Part shown: positions 36,307 through 46,447 of the stretch, piece after piece
Numbering within the stretch: position 1 is the stretch's first letter
Layout: every line of letters begins with the position of its first letter
Assembly (NCBI GenBank): GCA_963854835.1
Contig: OY978525.1
Span: forward strand, 43,295,554-43,359,553
Length of the DNA stretch: 64,000 nt
Origin: Megamerina dolium
Lineage: Eukaryota; Arthropoda; Insecta; Diptera; Megamerinidae
Reading direction: 5' to 3'
The notes under the pieces: generated by a model
What the model was told of the DNA's origin: nothing
Database searches by the model: none
What the model saw: the letters and a program-made list of their open reading frames with translations, nothing else
Position numbers and translations under genes: made by a program

Positions 36307-36339
36307 ATCGAGTCAGTTCAGCGGGGCGTGAACTGACTC
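36297..36339 (+). promoter_or_regulatory. -1 ribosomal frameshift signal, gag to pol
   Basis: GTTAAAC at 36297-36303 is in the right phase with gag (G TTA AAC) for tandem slippage to GTT AAA. The gag stop TAA follows at once. After a 6-base spacer comes a perfect 11-bp stem: GAGTCAGTTCA (36310-36320), loop GCGGGGCG, TGAACTGACTC (36329-36339). Pol is open in the -1 frame from 36289 onward. Heptamer, spacer and stem-loop are the three parts of a standard -1 signal, and GTTAAAC is a known slippery heptamer in arteriviruses. The decayed copy at 42600-42650 keeps the same sequence. Confidence 0.85.
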
Positions 36340-36344
36340 CAACA

Positions 36345-39300
36345 GTGGGTTGCCCCATCATTCACATTTCACAACTACAGCGTGTGCCAAGCAGCTTGAC
36401 TATTGATGGAAAATTGGACAATATGGAATTCATGTTAACCCTGGACACTGGTGCATCACATTCTATAATCAAGAGCGATTTGGTAAAGAGGTTTGAGCCT
36501 TTAATGGGAATAAAATTGCGTACAGCAACGGGTGAGGATGCACAAATTCTGGGCAAGATAAAGAAACGAGTATCTATTGGAAATTGCACATGGGAACATG
36601 AATTCATTGTGGCCGACATCATCGATGACGTAATAATTGGCGTTGATTTTATGATTGACAACGGATTTACGTTAGATTTAAATCAACGGATACTACGTTA
36701 TGCAAATGTCGAACTACCATTGAACATCGGTTACAAGCGTAGTGGGAACATCAAACGAGTACTGGCATGTCAACGCCAAGAGGTTCCAGCAAAATCAGAA
36801 GCGGTGATATGGGCACAGATGAATGTGGATGATGGGACAGGCAAGTTGTGGCTGGTGGAAGCAGATAAAGAAATAACGAATAAAATCATCATACTTGGTA
36901 GGACGTTAGTAGAACCTAAAGAAAATGGAATAGTACCGGTGCGAATTTTAAATCCAACTAATACATCTACAGTTGTAAAGAAAGGAATGGTGATTGGTCA
37001 TTGCCAGGAAGTTACTGCCGTAGTAGACTGCGAAAAGGGTTCGTCGATAAAAAGTGGAAGATCAGGAACTGGCAAGGCGGAAATAAAAGCACAGATGGAG
37101 GAATGGGCAGGTGTGCTTACCAAACAGCAAAAAGAAAAGGCTTTACAAGTATTGGAGAAGTACAGTTCAATATTTTCTTCAAATGGAAAAACTGGAGGAC
37201 GAACAACCATCGTGAAGCATCACATTGACACCGGTGATTCTAGACCAATTCGTCAAGCACCACGACGAGTTCCATTGGCCAAAAGAGACGAAGCCATTAA
37301 GCTGATTTCCGATATGCAGAAACAAGGTGTTATTGAACCATCAGCGAGTCCATGGAGTTCACCAGTTGTGCTGGTAAAGAAGAAGGATGGAAGTACTCGA
37401 TTCTGTGTGGATTACAGAAAGCTGAATGAGATTACGAAAAAAGACAGCTATCCACTGCCAAGAATCGATGACACTCTGGACACACTATCTGGTGCGAAGT
37501 GGTTCTCAACTCTTGATTTGCAAAGTGGCTACTGGCAAGTGGAACTTGGTAGGGAAGACAAAGAGAAAACAGCTTTCAGTATTGGCGATGGTCTATGGCA
37601 ATTTACAGTCATGCCATTTGGTTTATGCAATGCGCCAGCTACTTTCGAACGTTTGATGGAGCGTGTACTCAGAGGACTACACTGGAAAACGTGCTTGGTG
37701 TACCTCGATGACATTATTGTGATGGGAAAAGATTTTAACGACCACCTGGAAAAGTTGAAAGAAGTATTTGAGCGTATACAATCAGCAGGGCTTAAACTGA
37801 ATATGAAAAAGTGTTCACTCTTCAGGCAAGAAGTTAAATATCTTGGTCATAAAGTAACAACAGAAGGGGTACATACCGACGAGGAGAAAGTAGCAGCAGT
37901 TCAAGAATGGCCTATTCCGTCGAATCTTCACGAGCTAAGAAGCTTCCTAGGCTTATGCACCTACTATAGACGATTTGTTCCTGGATTTGCAAACATCGCC
38001 AGCAGTATGCATGAGTTGACAAGAAAGAACAAACCATTTGTGTGGGGCGAGGACCAACAGAAAGCATTCGAACAGCTGAAAGAAAAACTCTGTTCAGCAC
38101 CAATATTAGCGTATCCAGTACCTGGTCAAAAGTTTGTGTTGGACACAGATGCGAGTGGCTATGGAATAGGTGGTGTGCTCTCTCAGATCATAGATGGGCA
38201 AGAAAAAGTAATAGCATACTACAGTAAAGTCCTGTCGAAGTCAGAAAGAAATTACTGTGTCACACGAAGAGAGTTGCTCGCAATACTGGAATGTGTAAAG
38301 TATTTCCATAAATACTTGTACGGTCAGGCATTTCATCTACGAACTGACCACTCAGCGCTAAGGTGGTTATTGCAATTTAAAAACCCAGAAGGACAATTGG
38401 CGCGCTGGATTGAAAGGCTGCAGAGTTATGATTTTACCATCGAACATCGTAAAGGAGGACATCACGGCAACGCGGATGCTCTATCTCGTCGTCCTTGCAA
38501 AATGGAATGTAAACATTGTTCTCGAGTGGAAAGCAAGGAGCACATTGTCGACATACGACTTACGAATATATTGCCGGAGGAGTCATGGACCACCGAACGA
38601 GTGCAAGAAGATCAGCGGAACGACCCAGATCTCGTAAAGATTATGGAATACAAGGAGCAGGGCATACGTCCAGATTGGCAAGAAATGGCTAATGAGAGTC
38701 CAATAGCAAAGGCATACTGGGCGCAGTGGCAAAGCCTGCACTTACGAGACGGATGTTTATTCCGAGCATGGGAAAGTGAGGATGGAAAAATCACTAATGA
38801 TCTTCTAGTGGTACCCAAGGCGAGAATAAATGAAGTGATAGCTGAGTATCACAATGCCTCCAGTGGAGGGCATTTGGGAATCACCAAAACCGTCGAGAAA
38901 ATAAAGAAACGATTTTATTGGGTTGGATGTCATGACCATGTCGCTGATTGGATTCGGAAGTGTAAGCAATGTGCAATGGCCAAAGGTCCCACTAAGAAAA
39001 GTCGTGGTAAGATGCACCAATACACCGTGGGTGCTCCATTTGAGCGGATTGCTATGGACATAGCTGGACCATTTCCAATAAGCAACGCAGGAAACAAGTA
39101 TGTTCTGGTGGTTATAGATTACTTCAGTAAATGGCCTGAAGTATACCCCATTCCAAATCAAGAAGCTAGTACAGTTGCGGATGTATTCGTCAACCAATGG
39201 ATTACTCGTTTTGGTGTACCGATGGAATTACACTCAGACCAAGGTCGAAATTTCGAATCAGTTGTATTCCAAGAGATATGCCGTATGCTGGGTATATACA

Positions 39301-39890
39301 AAACTCGTACAACACCTTTGCATCCACAATCTGATGGCATGGTAGAACGATTTAACCGTACCTTGGAGGAATATTTGAGAAAAGTCGTAGATAAATACCA
39401 AAGAGACTGGGATGTACATATACCAATGTTCCTCATGGCATATAGATGCGCACAACATGATACGACGGCTACTACACCGGCAATGGCAATTTTTGGAAAC
39501 GAGTTAAGACTGCCAGCTGATTTAAAATTTGGAGTTGTAACACCAACGAGATCAACCGAAGGAAATTATACTAGCGAAAAGCGGGAACAGTTGGATGAAG
39601 TACATCAGTTCATCAGAGAGCGGTCGCAGATGATAAGCGATAAGATGAAGGCCAGGTATGACTTGAAAGCAAATTCAAAAGGGTTCTATGAAGGAGAGCT
39701 TGTAATGCTTCATAATCCACAACGAAAGAAAGGCCTGTCTCCTAAACTACAGACTCATTGGGAAGGACCATATGAGATTATAGCAAAGATAAATGACGTA
39801 GTGTATCGCATTCAACGTGCCTGGAATAAAAGAGCAAAGTTTAAAGTAGTGCACTTGGAGCGACTTGCGCCATATCGAGGGGAAGTATAA
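36345..39890 (+). CDS. pol: Pol polyprotein of family A (PR-RT-RNase H-IN)
   Basis: The frame is open upstream of 36345 into the gag overlap, so translation is expected as a Gag-Pol fusion and not from its own start; the GTG at 36345 is only a convenient boundary. Domains in order, counted from there: protease with LDTGASHSII (about 30-40); RT with [51 protein letters not shown] and YLDDIIVMG (about 350-455); RNase H with LDTDASGYGIGGVLSQ (about 597) and HKYLYGQAFHLRTDHSAL; integrase with the HHCC finger (H-H-CKQC, about 835-880), D in AMDIAGPFP, D in HSDQGRNFE and E in MVERFNRTLEEYL (D,D-35-E), and a C-terminal GPY-type motif (THWEGPYEIIAKINDVVYRI). 1181 residues, no lesions; all catalytic residues are present. 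Confidence 0.95.
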   Translation: MGCPIIHISQLQRVPSSLTIDGKLDNMEFMLTLDTGASHSIIKSDLVKRFEPLMGIKLRTATGEDAQILGKIKKRVSIGNCTWEHEFIVADIIDDVIIGVDFMIDNGFTLDLNQRILRYANVELPLNIGYKRSGNIKRVLACQRQEVPAKSEAVIWAQMNVDDGTGKLWLVEADKEITNKIIILGRTLVEPKENGIVPVRILNPTNTSTVVKKGMVIGHCQEVTAVVDCEKGSSIKSGRSGTGKAEIKAQMEEWAGVLTKQQKEKALQVLEKYSSIFSSNGKTGGRTTIVKHHIDTGDSRPIRQAPRRVPLAKRDEAIKLISDMQKQGVIEPSASPWSSPVVLVKKKDGSTRFCVDYRKLNEITKKDSYPLPRIDDTLDTLSGAKWFSTLDLQSGYWQVELGREDKEKTAFSIGDGLWQFTVMPFGLCNAPATFERLMERVLRGLHWKTCLVYLDDIIVMGKDFNDHLEKLKEVFERIQSAGLKLNMKKCSLFRQEVKYLGHKVTTEGVHTDEEKVAAVQEWPIPSNLHELRSFLGLCTYYRRFVPGFANIASSMHELTRKNKPFVWGEDQQKAFEQLKEKLCSAPILAYPVPGQKFVLDTDASGYGIGGVLSQIIDGQEKVIAYYSKVLSKSERNYCVTRRELLAILECVKYFHKYLYGQAFHLRTDHSALRWLLQFKNPEGQLARWIERLQSYDFTIEHRKGGHHGNADALSRRPCKMECKHCSRVESKEHIVDIRLTNILPEESWTTERVQEDQRNDPDLVKIMEYKEQGIRPDWQEMANESPIAKAYWAQWQSLHLRDGCLFRAWESEDGKITNDLLVVPKARINEVIAEYHNASSGGHLGITKTVEKIKKRFYWVGCHDHVADWIRKCKQCAMAKGPTKKSRGKMHQYTVGAPFERIAMDIAGPFPISNAGNKYVLVVIDYFSKWPEVYPIPNQEASTVADVFVNQWITRFGVPMELHSDQGRNFESVVFQEICRMLGIYKTRTTPLHPQSDGMVERFNRTLEEYLRKVVDKYQRDWDVHIPMFLMAYRCAQHDTTATTPAMAIFGNELRLPADLKFGVVTPTRSTEGNYTSEKREQLDEVHQFIRERSQMISDKMKARYDLKANSKGFYEGELVMLHNPQRKKGLSPKLQTHWEGPYEIIAKINDVVYRIQRAWNKRAKFKVVHLERLAPYRGEV

Positions 39891-39915
39891 AAACTTGTTC
39901 GGGACGAACAAGGTT

Positions 39916-39928
39916 AAGAGGAGGGCAG
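39916..39928 (+). other. polypurine tract
   Basis: AAGAGGAGGGCAG directly precedes the 3' LTR and would prime plus-strand DNA. The copy at 8830 keeps it. Confidence 0.85.
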
Positions 39929-40362
39929 TGTAACGAGTATCGATAGTTGATTACTCATCACTATTGTGACTGACACTATTGGCAGCATCGAAACGAATGT
40001 CAACAAAAAGAAATGAGCGATAACCAGAACAAGCCAACGAGAAAGGAAGAGAAGAATCTCGATAAAGGAAGATTCTGGGGTGTTGCCAACAGAGTATAAA
40101 TAGAGCCAGTGTTGAGAATTGACAATCAATCTACTTCCGAACGTGATTGCGAAAACATTGATACAGAGGCAAAAGTTGCAAGTACATTTAAGTGTTATAG
40201 TAAATAGTTGATTGTAAACAGTGTTGATTGTAAATAGAGATTATTAAATAAATTGTTGCTGTATATAGTTGTATAAAATAAGTGTTGCAGTTATCATTAA
40301 CAGAATCCAGTGATCGAACAAGGTAATTCAAATAGAATTAAACGTTCACAGAATAAAAACGT

Positions 40363-40366
<4 letters not shown>
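39929..40366 (+). repeat. 3' LTR of family A element
   Basis: 438 bp, differing from the 5' LTR at one base by eye. Followed by ATAT of the TA microsatellite. Confidence 0.95.
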
Positions 40367-40422
<56 letters not shown>

Positions 40423-40423
40423 T
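40367..40423. repeat. (TA)n microsatellite
   Basis: 57 bp between the intact element and the inverted decayed copy. Confidence 0.95.
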
Positions 40424-42645
40424 TCTTGCCAATCTGGACATATGCCCTGCTCCTTGTATTCCATAATCTTTACGGGATCTGGGCCGTTCCGCTGATCTTA
40501 TTGCACTCGTTCGTTGGTCCATGACTCCTCCGGCAATATATTTGTAAGTCGTATGTCGACAATGTGCTCCTTGCTTTCCACTCGAGAACAATGTTTACAT
40601 TCCATTTTGCAAGGACGACGAGATAGAGCATCTGCGTTACCGTGATGTCCTCCTTTACGATGTTCGATGGTAAAATGATAACTCTGCAGCCTTTCAATCC
40701 AGCGCGCCAATTGTCCTTCTGGGTTTTTAAATTGTAATAACCACCTTAGCGCTGCGTGGTCAATTCGTAGATGAAATGACTGACGGTACAAGTATTTATG
40801 GAAATACTTTATACATTCCAGTATTACGAGCAACTCTCTTCGAGTGAAACAGTAGTTTCTTTCTGGCTTCGACAGGATTTTGCTATTACAGGATGGTATT
40901 ACTTTTTCTTGCCCATCTATGATCTGAGAGAGCACACCACCTATTCCATAGCCACTCGCATCTGTGTCCAACACAAACTTTTGACCAGGTACTGGATACG
41001 CTAATATTGGTGCTGAACAGAGTTTTTCTTTCAGCTGTTAGAATGCTTTCTGTTGGTCCTCGCCCCACACAAATGGTTTGTTCTTTCTTGTCAACTCATG
41101 CAGACTGCTGGCGATGTTTGCAAATCCAGGAACAAATCGTCTATAGTAGGTACATAAACCTAGGAAGCTTCTTAGCTAGTGAAGATTCGACGGAATAGGC
41201 AATTCTTGTACTGCTGCTACTTTCTCCTCGACCCCTTCTGTTGTTACTTTATGACCAAGATATTTAACTTCTCGCCTGAAGAGTGAACACTTTTTCATAT
41301 TCAGTTTAAGCCCTGCTGATTGTATACGCTCAAATACTTCTTTCAACTTTTCCAGGTGGTCGTTAAAATCTTTTCCCATCACAATAATGTCATCGAGGTA
41401 CACCAAGCACGTTTTCCAGTGTAGTCCTCTGAGTACACGCTCCATTAGACGTTCAAAAGTAGCTGGCGCATTACATAAACCAAATGGCATGACTGTAAAT
41501 TGCCATAGACCATCGCCAATACTGAAAGCTGTTTTCTCCTAGTCTTCCTAGTCTTCCACTTGCCAGTAACCACTTTGCAAATCAAGAGTTGAGAACCACT
41601 TCGCACCAGATATGTGTCCAGAGTGTCATCGATTCTTGGCAGTGGATAGCTGTCTTTTTTCGCAATATCATTTAGCTTTCTGTAATCCACACAGAATCGA
41701 GTACTTCCATCCTTCTTCTTTACCAGCACAACTGGTGAACTCCATGGACTCGCTGATGGTTCAATAACACCTTGTTTCTGCAAGAACTGAAGATTGAACT
41801 GTACTTCTCCAATAGTTGTAAAGCCTTTTCTTTTTGCTGTTTGGTAAGCACACCTGCCCATTCTTCCATCTGTGTTTTTATTTCCGCTCTGACAGTTCCT
41901 GATCTTCCACTTTTTATCGACGAACCCTTTCGCAGTCTACTATGGCAGTAACTTCCTGGCAATGACCAATCACCATTCCTTTCTTCACAACTGTAGATGT
42001 ATTAGTTGGATTTAATATTCGCACCGGTACTATTCCATTTTCTTTAGGTTATACTAGCGTTCTACCAAGTATGATGTTTTTATTTTGTATTTCTTTATCT
42101 GCTTCCACTAACCACAACTTGCCTGTCCCATCATCCACATTCATCTGTGCCCAAATCACCGCTTCTGATTTTGCTGGAACCTATTGGCGTAGACATGCCA
42201 GTACTCGTTTGATGTTTCCACTCCGTTTGTAACCAATAGTAATTCGACATTTGCATAACGTAGTATCCGTTGATTTAAATCTAACGTAAATCCGTTGTCA
42301 ATCATAAAATCAACACCAATTATTACGTCATCGATGATGTCGGCCACAATGAATTCATGTTCCCATGTGCAATTTCCAATAGGTACTCGTTTCTTTATCT
42401 TGCCCAGAATTTGTGCATCCTCACCCGTTGCTGTACGCAATTTTATTCCCATTAAAGGCTCAAACCTCTTTACCAAATCGCTCTTGATTATCGAATGTGA
42501 TGCACCACCAGGGTTAACATGAATTCCATATTGTCCAATTTTCCATCAATAGTCAAGCTGCTTGGCACACGCTGTAGTTGTAAAATGTGAATGATGGTGC
42601 AACCCATTGTTGGAGTCAGTTCACGCCCCGCTGAACTGACTCGAT
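40424..42645 (-). pseudogene. pol of inverted decayed family A copy
   Basis: Nucleotide match to the intact pol, in reverse orientation, from the protease (42476, with the LDTGASHSII motif lost to a frameshift but ILGKIKKRVPIGNCTWEHE clear) through RT (41861-41176, YLDDIIVMG kept) and RNase H (40974-40498) to the start of the linker before integrase (40430). It then ends abruptly at the TA microsatellite: integrase, polypurine tract and 3' LTR are missing. Several frameshifts, small deletions (for example VHTDE missing at about 41230) and stops. Confidence 0.9.
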
Positions 42646-43985
42646 TTAGTTTAACGATGGACTTGTGTTAGTGGAGCGATCGCTATCCACTTTATTCTCC
42701 TTCTTTTGTCTTCCTGGAGAATTGCATCTTGATCGCTTTTGTCGTAGACGGCAGTCACGCGCCATGTGTCCTGGTTTGTCGCAAATAAAGCACTTACCAG
42801 TTAATTTGTTTTCGCGTCGACCTGTTGTTCTTCCTTCAGGCTGCACTACAGATTGGAATGCCTGACACACTGCTTTAACCAGAGCTTCTGTTTCTGTTTC
42901 TAGTTGGCGTACCCGTGGCATTGGTCGACACATCAAACTGGCGGCTTCAAACGTCAAGCCACTACTGACTGTTTCGGCATAAGTATTCCTTGGTGACATG
43001 ACTAGGGGACGCTTTGTCTCTCCATCACGTATGCCATCTATGAAAGCCTCTATTTTGATTTTTTCGACGAACTCTTCCGAATTACCGAAGAACGCTAGAT
43101 GACATAAGCGCACAATATCGGAATCGAATTCCTGAAGGCTCTCATTACTTTGTTGCACTCGCGATCTCAATTCAACTCGATGTAATTGACTCTTGTATTC
43201 ATTTCCATATTTTCGCTGGAGTGTGTCCATCAGTGACTGATAGCTACCACGATCTTTCTCTGGAATCATCTGTAACACTTCGGAAGCATTACCTTTTAAT
43301 GCGACTATTAAAGCAGCAGTCTTGTCGCTATCATCCCATTAATTCTTCGAAGTGGTTGTCTCGAATTGAAGCTTGAATATGTTGAATGGCGTGCTTCCGT
43401 CAAATGTTGGTGGCTTTAGTTTGATTGTGCTTGAATCTCGAATCACTGGCTGGTCCATTTATTTTTAGTTGATTGAGTTCGTGCAGTAATTTCTCGAACT
43501 TATCTTCCAAGACATCATGTCTGTCTACATCTTCCTTTAGCTTTTCATCGAAAACATCCACATGTTCTTTCAGCTCTATGACTTTGTCATTAATAGCTCC
43601 GGAAATTTCCTGAAATCTAATCTCAATTCCTCTTTGAAGATTTTCGATGACGTGTTCTTGTCGAGCCGAACCGTCTTGAATTTCCATACGCAATTCAGCC
43701 GAATGTTCTTGTAACTTCGCATTAATTCCTTGCAGTTTCTGCTGCTGTTGTTGCATCATGGATTTCATAAAATCCATAAGTTGACCACTCGAATCTATTT
43801 TGCTCTCTTCCTCGGCGTGCACGACTGCATGTATCTTCCTCAAAGAACTCATGTTGTTCTACATTAATACCCTTTGCCTCCATGGCTTGCCTTAGCCTCA
43901 CCAGCAGTTCCGCCTTTGCACCTGATGACGATAGATTCAGCTTTTTAAGTTGGTCCACTTTTAGTTGATCAATTTTCACCATCTT
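42646..43985 (-). pseudogene. gag of inverted decayed family A copy
   Basis: The N-terminus keeps the SAP segment but has lost the residues LVEM of KKLLVEMNL (43982-43880). One of the coiled-coil repeats is missing, and a stop or shift at about 43440-43330 separates the coiled-coil from the Gag core (43278, MLQMIPEKDRGSYQSLM) and the knuckle CFICDKPGHMARDC (42780). The frameshift site and stem-loop after the gag end are conserved. Confidence 0.9.
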
Positions 43986-44011
43986 TACAGAATCCCACTT
44001 CTGACACCAAT

Positions 44012-44197
44012 TGTTACGTTTTTATTCTGTGAGCGTTTAATTCTATTTGAATTACCTTGTTCGATCACTGGATTCTCTTTCTTTCTCGTTGGCTTGTTCT
44101 GGTTATTGCTTATTTCTTTTTGTTGACATTCGTTTCGATGCTGCCAATAGTGTCAGTCACAATAATGAAGAGTAACCAACTATCGATACTCGTTACA
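44012..44197 (-). repeat. 5' LTR of the inverted copy, internally deleted
   Basis: 186 bp made of the two ends of the 438-bp LTR with about 250 bp lost from the middle (junction near 44077), including the TATA box and polyadenylation signal. Followed by TA repeats. Confidence 0.88.
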
Positions 44198-44652
<455 letters not shown>

Positions 44653-44664
44653 CCCCTCCTTCTT
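44653..44664 (-). other. polypurine tract of the errantivirus-type element
   Basis: AAGAAGGAGGGG on the minus strand directly before the 3' LTR; it overlaps the last two bases of the env stop codon. Confidence 0.85.
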
Positions 44665-46108
44665 AAAGAAACATCTCGTTTCTCTCAATTTCTTCTGAAA
44701 TGCTTTTAACTTTACTTAACATGCTATCAAATAATTTTTGATTTGATTTTATTTTCTTAATTTCATAACATCTAATTATTGCTTTAGCTACAGTAAAAGA
44801 TATGTAAGAGATACAGATTATGGTAAGCAGTGACAGAATGGAATATACTGTTGGTTGTCTTTTAACTTCTTGCTTTATTGAATTTAAAAAATTTATATTT
44901 TCGAATTTTAGTTCTTCATTAGTGCTCTCTATATATTCAATTATTTCAAATTGATTTGGCTTATTATTTTTCAAAAAATTTCTAATTATGGCTGTTGGAT
45001 TTTCGTAAGTTACATTATCGATTTTTGTCTTGTTTTCAAAAGTTATCAAGTAAACTCCTTGAAGTTTTTGGTCATTTACTACATGTTCTCCTGAAATTAA
45101 AATTGCGCCATCTTTCAGCACCTCCAAATCCTTATTTCCTTCTTTAATTTTTGTGCAATTGCCCTTATTATTATTTAGTAAATTTGAAAAACATGATTTT
45201 TTATAATTAAATTTACAAAAATTTCCATTTAGTTCAGCTTTACAGCTTTCGACATTATAAAAAAGATTTTTACACTTTACAATTTCTTTTTCTATTACAA
45301 GTTTACCATCAGGCTGTGATATTGCTCTTGATTCAAAAAAATTACAATTTTTTTCAACAATAGGATAATTAATGTGAATAACTATTATATCATTATTTTG
45401 TAATATTTTAAATTTTGATGCGTCCATTAAATCAGTCAGCGTAATTTTTTGATGTTCGTGATCAGTGATATCTTGTATTTCTTTGAGGTTAAGGATCGCA
45501 GGGTTTAGGATGCCCATTTTGGATAATGTTATAGTCTGTATTGTGTTCTGTAGTTCATTTATTATTAGTCTATTTCTGTATCTAGTAGTCAAGGTAATCT
45601 GTAAATTGGTTTGCGTATTCTGGAGTGAGTTAGTCAGATCTGTAATGGCTTTAAATATTGCGGAGTTCGTTGTCCTTTGTCTATTGTTATTTTCTATCAG
45701 TTCATTAAGATTTAAGTTGACTTTAACCATATCATCATGGTCGGGACTTCCTGATATCCATTTCCAAATGGTTCCTAATTTATTTATTCCTCTTTTAGCC
45801 CTATAATTTGTCTGGATTAATTGCCGGAGCAAAGTATCAATTAGCTGTAATTCTAAATCTATTTCTTTATGTTGTGAACGGCTTACATTTTCTTCGGTAT
45901 CAAAATAATTTCGATTTTTGCTTAAAATTTCTTTAGTTTCTTTTATTATATTGGAGAAATACGTCAAATTCGTGATATGGAATATGTCACCATATTCCTT
46001 GTAAATTATTGCTTCCCCGTTCTGTACTAATAAATAGTCTTCACGGGTATAATCTATTACTTCAGCTGTGGTAATTACGAAAAACCCAATTATACTCAAG
46101 ACAAACAT
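44663..46108 (-). CDS. env: Env-like F-type glycoprotein
   Basis: 481 residues, open throughout. An N-terminal hydrophobic signal (MFVLSIIGFFVITTAEV) is followed by a furin-type site RAKR at about residue 103 and directly after it GINKLGTIWKWISGSPDHDD, the conserved fusion-peptide region of errantivirus envelopes and of the related baculovirus F proteins. Asn-linked sites and paired Cys lie in the ectodomain, and a transmembrane segment (YSILSLLTIICISYISFTVA) at about 425-445 precedes a basic cytoplasmic tail. Size and order fit the family. The protein is expected to be made from a spliced RNA; I could not identify the splice sites. Whether it is functional cannot be told. Confidence 0.9.
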   Translation of the reverse strand: MFVLSIIGFFVITTAEVIDYTREDYLLVQNGEAIIYKEYGDIFHITNLTYFSNIIKETKEILSKNRNYFDTEENVSRSQHKEIDLELQLIDTLLRQLIQTNYRAKRGINKLGTIWKWISGSPDHDDMVKVNLNLNELIENNNRQRTTNSAIFKAITDLTNSLQNTQTNLQITLTTRYRNRLIINELQNTIQTITLSKMGILNPAILNLKEIQDITDHEHQKITLTDLMDASKFKILQNNDIIVIHINYPIVEKNCNFFESRAISQPDGKLVIEKEIVKCKNLFYNVESCKAELNGNFCKFNYKKSCFSNLLNNNKGNCTKIKEGNKDLEVLKDGAILISGEHVVNDQKLQGVYLITFENKTKIDNVTYENPTAIIRNFLKNNKPNQFEIIEYIESTNEELKFENINFLNSIKQEVKRQPTVYSILSLLTIICISYISFTVAKAIIRCYEIKKIKSNQKLFDSMLSKVKSISEEIERNEMFL

Positions 46109-46184
46109 TTTCTGAAAATATTATAAGAAAATTGAAAAAATATTAATTACTAATTGTTTTCCACTAGGGATGATCATAAAAAGG

Positions 46185-46447
46185 TTACGTTCTAATATTA
46201 TTCTTATGGATAATTCTATTCCTACTGTATATTCTAACCTTATTCCCTAAATCTTCCTTTACCTTTTGTTTCTTAAATCTCGGTTGGAGTTTATTCCTCT
46301 GGCCTATTAGTTTCTCATAAATTATGTCGCCATCTTTGTATGTTTTTACATTACTTGGGCCATTTCTATTTAACATTTTTTCCTGTGCCTTTTTTAGCTT
46401 TCTATAAGTATCACTATGATCGATTTTATTCAAAATAATCTCCGATG
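46185..46447 (-). pseudogene. integrase C-terminal end, out of frame with pol
   Basis: An 82-codon frame with TYKDGDIIYEKLIGQRNKLQ, the C-terminal part of the integrase. It overlaps the end of the main pol frame: about 15 bases upstream of 46433 the main frame goes off register, so a single-base indel near 46445-46450 separates the two. Confidence 0.75.

Larger units (their letters stand above)
34403..40366 (+). mobile_element. intact Ty3/gypsy-like LTR retrotransposon, family A
   Basis: A 5964-bp element with two 438-bp LTRs (TG...CA), a primer-binding site, gag, pol in the -1 frame and a polypurine tract. The LTRs differ at one position by eye (AAGCTAACG against AAGCCAACG), and both genes are open, so insertion is recent and the copy may be functional. 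Flanking ATAT on both sides is consistent with a 4-bp target duplication in a TA microsatellite, though uninformative in such sequence. No env. Five other copies or remnants of the family are in this window. Confidence 0.96.

Noticed and set aside
36345..36347. GTG as the true start of family A pol
   Set aside because: The frame is open upstream into gag and a strong -1 signal is present, so a Gag-Pol fusion is expected.
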